16,088 bases of DNA from JBQLZO01 sp052168315. Lineage in GTDB: Bacteria; Planctomycetota; Phycisphaerae; Phycisphaerales; UBA1924. Positions 12,624 to 16,088 of this stretch are shown here, in pieces; position 1 is the stretch's first letter; each line of letters starts with the position of its first letter. A program made the translations under genes and the position numbers. The notes beneath the pieces were generated by a model that made no database searches, was not told the DNA's origin, and was given only the letters and a program-made list of their open reading frames with translations. The DNA lies in assembly GCA_052168315.1 (NCBI GenBank), contig JBQLZO010000045.1, forward strand, positions 1 through 16,088, in the 5' to 3' direction.

Positions 12624-12993
12624 TAGGAAGGATGCCTCGCGTGTCTGGGACATGCTCCGCCATGCAAGGATCGTTGTCGAGCTGGTCGATGGCCGGAGGC
12701 AGGACGAGCTTGCGCATGATGCGATGCTTCGGCTCGCGCTGGAGCGTGCGGTCGAGATCATCGGCGAAGCGGCCCGCAAGGTATCCGATGCGTGCGAGCG
12801 GGAGCATCCACAGATCCCCTGGAAGAAGATCGTTCAGCAGCGGCATGTTCTCTCGCACGATTACGGCGATCTTGACTATCACATCCTGTGGCGTGTGGCG
12901 ACCGTTCATGTGCCAGCGCTCGTTCCGCAGCTCGAAGCCATCCTCCCCCCACCACCACCGGACCCCTCGCCAGAAGATGAGGCCTTGACATGA
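12613..12993 (+). CDS. hepT: HepT-like (DUF86) HEPN ribonuclease toxin
   Basis: 126 aa. HepT toxins are HEPN-fold RNases with an RX4-6HXY active site, present here as Arg77-x4-His82-x-Tyr84 in RHVLSHDYG. Tyr84 is the residue that MntA would modify. Other family marks are LRLALERAVEIIGEAA (about 39-54) and IPWKKIVQQR (68-77). The body is of normal length, with a Pro-rich tail after about residue 110. The start overlaps mntA by 11 nt, and the stop overlaps the pdhB start in ATGA, so toxin, antitoxin and pyruvate dehydrogenase share one coupled transcript. GC content in parts of the gene is about 57-60 percent, below the roughly 70 percent of nearby pdhB sequence, consistent with acquisition. 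All active-site residues are intact. Confidence 0.88.
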   Translation: MPLDRKDASRVWDMLRHARIVVELVDGRRQDELAHDAMLRLALERAVEIIGEAARKVSDACEREHPQIPWKKIVQQRHVLSHDYGDLDYHILWRVATVHVPALVPQLEAILPPPPPDPSPEDEALT

Positions 12994-14075
12994 CCACCCT
13001 GCCCGCCAATCACTCGCTTCCCACCCTTGAGTCCGCCGCGATCGCGCCCGAGCGGCCGGAGATCTCGCTCAAGAACCTGCCGTCGCGTGAGGGCGATCGG
13101 GTGATCCCGTTCCGGCAGGCGATCCGCGAGGCGATGTCGCACGAGATGCGGCGCGACAAGCGGGTGTTCCTGATGGGCGAGGAGGTCGCCGAGTACAACG
13201 GCGCGTACAAGGTGTCCGAGGGGATGCTCGATGAGTTCGGGCCGAAGCGGATCATCGACACGCCGATCTCCGAGAACGGGTTCGCGGGGCTGGGGATCGG
13301 GGCGGCGATGTACGGGCTTCGCCCGATCATCGAGTTCATGTCGTGGTCGTTCTCGCTGGTGGCCGCGGACCAGATTTTGAACAACGCGCCGAAGATGCTG
13401 TACATGTCCGGCGGTCAGTGGGGCTGCCCGATCGTGTTCCGCGGGAACGATGGCGCGGGCGGGCAGCTGGGCTCGACGCACTCATGGTGTGTTGAGGCGC
13501 TGTACTCGAATGTGCCGGGGCTGAAGATCGCGATCCCATCGTGCCCGTACGACGCGAAGGGGCTGATGGCCACGGCGATCGTCGATGAGGACCCGGTGTT
13601 CTTCCTCGAATCCGAGCGGATGCTCGGCGACAAGGCCCATGTGCCGGAGGAGCAGTACTACATCCCCTTCGGCAAGGCGTACCGGCACCGGGAGGGCAAA
13701 GATTGCACGCTGGTGTCGTTCGGGCGTCCGGTGAACTTCTGCCTGGAGGCCGCGGAGGAACTGGCGGGCGAGGGGATCGAGTGCGATGTGCTGGACATGC
13801 GCACCATCCGCCCGCTGGACATCGATGCGGTGGTGGAGTCGGTGAAGAAGACGAACCGGCTGGTGGTGGTGGACCAGTCGTGGCCGTTCGGCTCGGTGGC
13901 GTCCGAGGTGTGCGTGCAGGTGATGGAGCGGGCGTTCGACTGGCTGGACGCCGAGCCGGTGCGTGTGAACTCGGACGATGTGCCGGCGCCGTATTCGAAG
14001 TGGCTGGAGCAGGCGTTTCTGCCGAACAAGGGGAAGATCGTGGCGGGTGTGAAGCGGGCGCTGCGGGGGCGGTGA
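12990..14075 (+). CDS. pdhB: Pyruvate dehydrogenase E1 component, beta subunit
   Basis: 361 aa. Pairs with PdhA to form the ThDP-dependent E1 heterotetramer. Motifs: FRQAIREAMSHEM, FLMGEEVAEYNGAYKVSEGM (ThDP-activating Glu region, 64-65), DTPISENGFAGLGIGAA (91-106), EFMSWSFSLVAADQI, GNDGAGGQLGSTHSWC and PGLKIAIPSCPYDAKGL. The C-terminal transketolase domain follows from about 245 (DCTLVSFGRPVNFCLEAAEEL; core VSFGRPV), with DMRTIRPLD and VVVDQSWPFGSVASEV. The N-terminal roughly 35 residues before FRQAI are an extension. ATG 12990 overlaps the hepT stop (ATGA) and has no strong ribosome binding site of its own, so translation probably depends on the upstream genes. The S23/IVP element begins 8 bp after the stop. 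Confidence 0.96.
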   Translation: MTTLPANHSLPTLESAAIAPERPEISLKNLPSREGDRVIPFRQAIREAMSHEMRRDKRVFLMGEEVAEYNGAYKVSEGMLDEFGPKRIIDTPISENGFAGLGIGAAMYGLRPIIEFMSWSFSLVAADQILNNAPKMLYMSGGQWGCPIVFRGNDGAGGQLGSTHSWCVEALYSNVPGLKIAIPSCPYDAKGLMATAIVDEDPVFFLESERMLGDKAHVPEEQYYIPFGKAYRHREGKDCTLVSFGRPVNFCLEAAEELAGEGIECDVLDMRTIRPLDIDAVVESVKKTNRLVVVDQSWPFGSVASEVCVQVMERAFDWLDAEPVRVNSDDVPAPYSKWLEQAFLPNKGKIVAGVKRALRGR

Positions 14076-14082
14076 GTGTCGG

Positions 14083-14123
14083 AGAGCAGCAGATCAGCAG
14101 AGCAACAAAGCAGCAAATGTTGG
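14083..14123. repeat. Left inverted repeat of the S23/IVP unit
   Basis: 41 bp beginning AGAGCAGCAGATCAGCAG and ending AATGTTGG, starting 8 bp after the pdhB stop. It is rich in AGCAG-type words and poor in T. It matches the reverse complement of 14544-14584 except at two positions near its inner end. Confidence 0.93.
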
Positions 14124-14153
14124 ACGGTCGGCACGGGACAGGAGAGCGCGACG

Positions 14154-14543
14154 ATGGCACGGCTTGATGACGAACTGCTGGGTCGGGTTGAGTCGATTTG
14201 TGATCGGGTGCTGAATCTGTGTGACGAACCTGAGCGTCAGGGGCGTTCGCGGCGGATTGTTGAGCAGGTCACGGGAGCCGGGACGGCAATCGGGGCCAAC
14301 ATGTTTGAGGCCGCGGAGGCCATGAGCCGAGCGGATTTTGTCAAGTGTCTCGCCATTGCAAACAAGGAACTGAACGAATCGCGATTCTGGATCCGGTTGA
14401 TTTCCCGCCGATCCTGGGTCGCGACAGAACGGCTCGAATCGCTTGAGTCCGATCTCAATGGGCTCCGCCGAGTGCTCGGCGCCATGATCGCCCGTACCAA
14501 ACGCAACGGAAAGCCCCCAACCGCCGTCATGCCCACCGCTTAG
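14154..14543 (+). CDS. Four-helix-bundle protein, 23S rRNA intervening-sequence (S23/IVP) family
   Basis: 129 aa, predicted almost wholly helical, in four segments: ELLGRVESICDRVLNL, SRRIVEQVTGAGTAIGANMFEAA (core TGAGTAIGANMFEA), SRADFVKCLAIANKELNESRFWIRL (core FVKCLAIANKELNESRFW) and ERLESLESDLNGLRRVLGAMIA. The 'G.SI.AN..EA..' and 'F...L.IA..E..E...WL' patterns define the S23/IVP family first seen in intervening sequences of 23S rRNA genes; related bundles include Avd of diversity-generating retroelements. I see no RT or variable-repeat gene, so the Avd role does not apply here. No enzymatic motif is visible. The frame is open from the end of pdhB, but ATG 14154 has AGGAG at 14140-14144 with 9-nt spacing and fits the family start. 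The stop codon directly abuts the right inverted repeat. Confidence 0.85.
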   Translation: MARLDDELLGRVESICDRVLNLCDEPERQGRSRRIVEQVTGAGTAIGANMFEAAEAMSRADFVKCLAIANKELNESRFWIRLISRRSWVATERLESLESDLNGLRRVLGAMIARTKRNGKPPTAVMPTA

Positions 14544-14584
14544 CCAACATCTGCTGCATTGTTGCTCTGCTGATCTGCTGCTCT
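14544..14584. repeat. Right inverted repeat of the S23/IVP unit
   Basis: 41 bp beginning CCAACATCTGCTGC immediately after the TAG of the S23/IVP gene and ending CTGCTGCTCT. It pairs with 14083-14123 (39 of 41). In RNA the two arms would form a long duplex enclosing the whole gene, 48 bp upstream of the pdhC start. Confidence 0.93.
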
Positions 14585-14632
14585 ACTCTTCCCCTCCCAC
14601 CGCGAACCCCCTGAAGCCTCTGGAGCCACCCC

Positions 14633-16042
14633 ATGCCCGTCGAAGTCACCATGCCGCGCCTGTCCGACACCATGGAGCAGGGCACCATCGTGTCCTGGAA
14701 TGTCAGCGAGGGCGACTCCGTCTCCTCCGGCGACACGCTCGGCGATATCGAGACCGACAAGGCCACCATGGAACTGCAGGCCTTCGACGATGGCGTCGTG
14801 GCCGCGATCCTGCTTGAGGCCGGGAAGACGGTCGATGTCGGCTCGCTCATCCTCGTGCTCGCCGAGGAGGGCGAGGACCCGGCGGGCGTGAAGAAGCAGT
14901 ACGCGGAAGCCAAGTCGGCGGGCGGCGGCGGGAAGAACGAGAAGAAAGGCGAGGGGAAGGCTGAAGCGGGCGGCTCCGGTGATGGCACGCCGGAGGCCTC
15001 CACCGGCACGGCGACGGCCGAACCCAAGGAGACCAGAGCATCGGCCAGCGGATCGAGCAATGGCTCGGCGGGGACGAGCACCGCCAACGGGCACGCCTCG
15101 AGCGGGCACGCCGATGGTGGGTCGCGGATTTTCGCTTCGCCGCTGGCCAAGAAGATCGCCGCGGAGAAGGGGGTGGACCTGGCGGGGATCAACGGGTCCG
15201 GGCCCTCGGGGCGGATCGTGAGCAAGGATGTGGAGTCGGCCGGGGCCGGCGGCGGGCAGCGGGGGCGTTCGGTGGGCGAGCGGCAGCGCGCGGCGACAGC
15301 GCCCCTGCCCGGGCTCGACGCGGCGCTCGAGCAGCGGACCATCGGGCTCTCGAACATGCGGGCGACGATCGCGAAGCGGCTCGTCGAATCCAAGCAGACC
15401 GTGCCTCATTATCAAGTCACGCTCGCGGTGAACATGGACCCGCTGATCGAACTGCGGGAGCAGCTCAACGAGCAGCTGGCATCGCAGAAGGTGAAGCTGT
15501 CGGTCAACGATTTCCTGGTGCGGGCGTGCGCGCTGGCGATCCACCAGCATCCGTATGTGAACTGCTCGTGGGGCAAGGACGGTAAATCACTCGAGCAGCA
15601 CGCGCACATCAATGTGGGCGTGGCGATCGCGCTGCCGGTGCATGAGGACGGCACAGGCGGCGGGCTGGTCGTCGCGACGCTCCGCGATGCGGACCAGCTC
15701 GGGCTGCGCCACATCTCCGGCGAGACCAAGCGGCTGGCCACCAAGGCCCGCGAGAAGGGGCTGACGATCGAGGAGATGTCCGATGCGACCTTCACGATCT
15801 CGAACCTGGGGATGTTCGGCGTGGAGCACTTCACGGCCATCATCAACCCGCCGAACGCGGCGATTCTGGCGATGGGCGCGGCCGTGGAGAAGCCGGTGGT
15901 GCGGGATGGGCAGATCGTGGTCGGTCACGAGATGCAGATGACGATGTCATCGGACCATCGCGTGATCGATGGGGCGATGGCAGCGCAGTATCTGCAGACG
16001 GTGAAGGGGCTGCTGGAGGCGCCGGCGACGCTGCTGGTGTGA
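14633..16042 (+). CDS. pdhC: Dihydrolipoamide acetyltransferase, pyruvate dehydrogenase E2
   Basis: 469 aa. Forms the core of the complex and transfers acetyl from its lipoyl arm to CoA. One lipoyl domain at about 2-78, with the lipoylated Lys43 in ETDKATME; a long Ala/Gly/Ser/Glu linker (about 85-162); a peripheral-subunit-binding domain (about 164-200, FASPLAKKIAAEKGVDL, GSGPSGRIVSKDV); a second flexible linker; and the catalytic domain from about 230, with SNMRATIAKRLVESKQTVPHY (core AKRLVESK), FTISNLGMFG and SSDHRVIDGAMAA, giving His442 and Asp446 of HxxxDG. GGAG at 14622-14625, 7 nt before the ATG, gives it its own ribosome binding site, unlike pdhB. The only separation from pdhB is the S23/IVP unit, so expression relative to E1 may depend on that structure. 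Confidence 0.96.
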   Translation: MPVEVTMPRLSDTMEQGTIVSWNVSEGDSVSSGDTLGDIETDKATMELQAFDDGVVAAILLEAGKTVDVGSLILVLAEEGEDPAGVKKQYAEAKSAGGGGKNEKKGEGKAEAGGSGDGTPEASTGTATAEPKETRASASGSSNGSAGTSTANGHASSGHADGGSRIFASPLAKKIAAEKGVDLAGINGSGPSGRIVSKDVESAGAGGGQRGRSVGERQRAATAPLPGLDAALEQRTIGLSNMRATIAKRLVESKQTVPHYQVTLAVNMDPLIELREQLNEQLASQKVKLSVNDFLVRACALAIHQHPYVNCSWGKDGKSLEQHAHINVGVAIALPVHEDGTGGGLVVATLRDADQLGLRHISGETKRLATKAREKGLTIEEMSDATFTISNLGMFGVEHFTAIINPPNAAILAMGAAVEKPVVRDGQIVVGHEMQMTMSSDHRVIDGAMAAQYLQTVKGLLEAPATLLV

Positions 16043-16088
16043 CCCCCCACCCCCCCCCCCCCGCCCCCCCCGTACCCCCCCCGGGGGG
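16043..16088. other. C-rich low-complexity tract at the window end
   Basis: After the pdhC stop the sequence is almost only C (runs of 6-14), with a short GTA and a final G run (CCCCCCCCGGGGGG). No terminator or gene can be recognised. A tract like this at the edge may be real low complexity or a sequencing/assembly artefact. Confidence 0.6.

Larger units (their letters stand above)
14083..14584 (+). mobile_element. IVS-like unit: S23/IVP gene between 41-bp inverted repeats
   Basis: A 502-bp unit with inverted repeats at its ends (14083-14123 and 14544-14584), pairing at 39 of 41 positions, around a single four-helix-bundle gene. It sits exactly between pdhB and pdhC. Base composition inside is lower in GC (roughly 50-65 percent per 60-bp line against about 70 percent in pdhB). 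I see no target-site duplication and no transposase. The same combination, S23/IVP ORF plus terminal inverted repeats, is known from intervening sequences in some bacterial 23S rRNA genes; here it is outside rRNA. Mobility is inferred, not shown. Confidence 0.6.

Noticed and set aside
14083..14584. Diversity-generating retroelement (Avd-like bundle gene)
   Set aside because: The bundle protein resembles Avd in fold, but there is no reverse transcriptase, template repeat or variable repeat nearby.
14083..14584. Classical insertion sequence
   Set aside because: Inverted repeats are present, but there is no transposase motif and no flanking target duplication is visible.

Overview
The window is about 16 kb of very GC-rich bacterial chromosome. 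Gene content and protein style point to a Planctomycetota lineage, probably near Phycisphaerae. The clues are a TatA with the FGRRLPEVGRS...VEFKKGVKG pattern, a small 'EPFRPFRVHLST' conserved protein, and a four-helix-bundle (S23/IVP) gene between inverted repeats. The lineage is an inference from recalled sequence style; no search was run. Housekeeping genes dominate, with two accessory insertions inside one operon.

Layout. (1) 15-2898, minus strand: ligA (NAD-dependent DNA ligase), then a CYTH/class IV adenylate cyclase-like gene. (2) 2916-4372, plus strand: a FolD-family gene and tatA. ligA and folD diverge from a 17-bp gap holding one two-faced -10 element. (3) 4373-4775: no convincing protein gene; three stem-loops, the last terminator-like, suggest a small RNA, followed by a G-rich tract. 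(4) 4776-6493: a four-helix membrane protein coupled to a degenerate MnmE-like GTPase. (5) 6567-9043: a YfgM-like membrane-anchored TPR protein and an RluA/RluD-type pseudouridine synthase, ending at a strong hairpin. (6) 10653-9182, minus strand: an arsR - SRPBCC - DUF1579 operon with an inverted-repeat operator lying on a near-consensus promoter. (7) 10892-16042, plus strand: the pyruvate dehydrogenase operon, pdhA (E1 alpha) - conserved 85-aa protein - mntA/hepT toxin-antitoxin pair - pdhB (E1 beta) - S23/IVP element - pdhC (E2). E3 (lipoamide dehydrogenase) is not in the window.

How the parts relate. The three pdh genes encode E1 and E2 of the complex converting pyruvate to acetyl-CoA, but their operon is interrupted twice. 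The first insert (hypothetical + mntA + hepT) is joined at both ends by ATGA stop/start overlaps, so it should be translated with the complex. The second insert is a 502-bp unit: a 129-aa S23/IVP-type gene between 41-bp inverted repeats that pair at 39 of 41 positions, with base composition lower in GC than the pdh genes. In RNA these arms would form a long duplex between pdhB and pdhC, resembling the intervening sequences known from 23S rRNA genes but placed in an mRNA.

Promoter architecture. Four genes (ligA, folD, tatA, arsR) have a TAnnnT hexamer exactly 6 nt before the start codon, the geometry expected of leaderless mRNAs. Internal operon genes such as the CYTH gene, DUF1579, the S23/IVP gene and pdhC have Shine-Dalgarno-like sequences instead.

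The best candidates for something undescribed are the S23/IVP inverted-repeat unit in the pdh operon, the toxin-antitoxin pair coupled into the same operon, the symmetric ligA/folD promoter, and a FolD homologue with substitutions at three catalytic positions.
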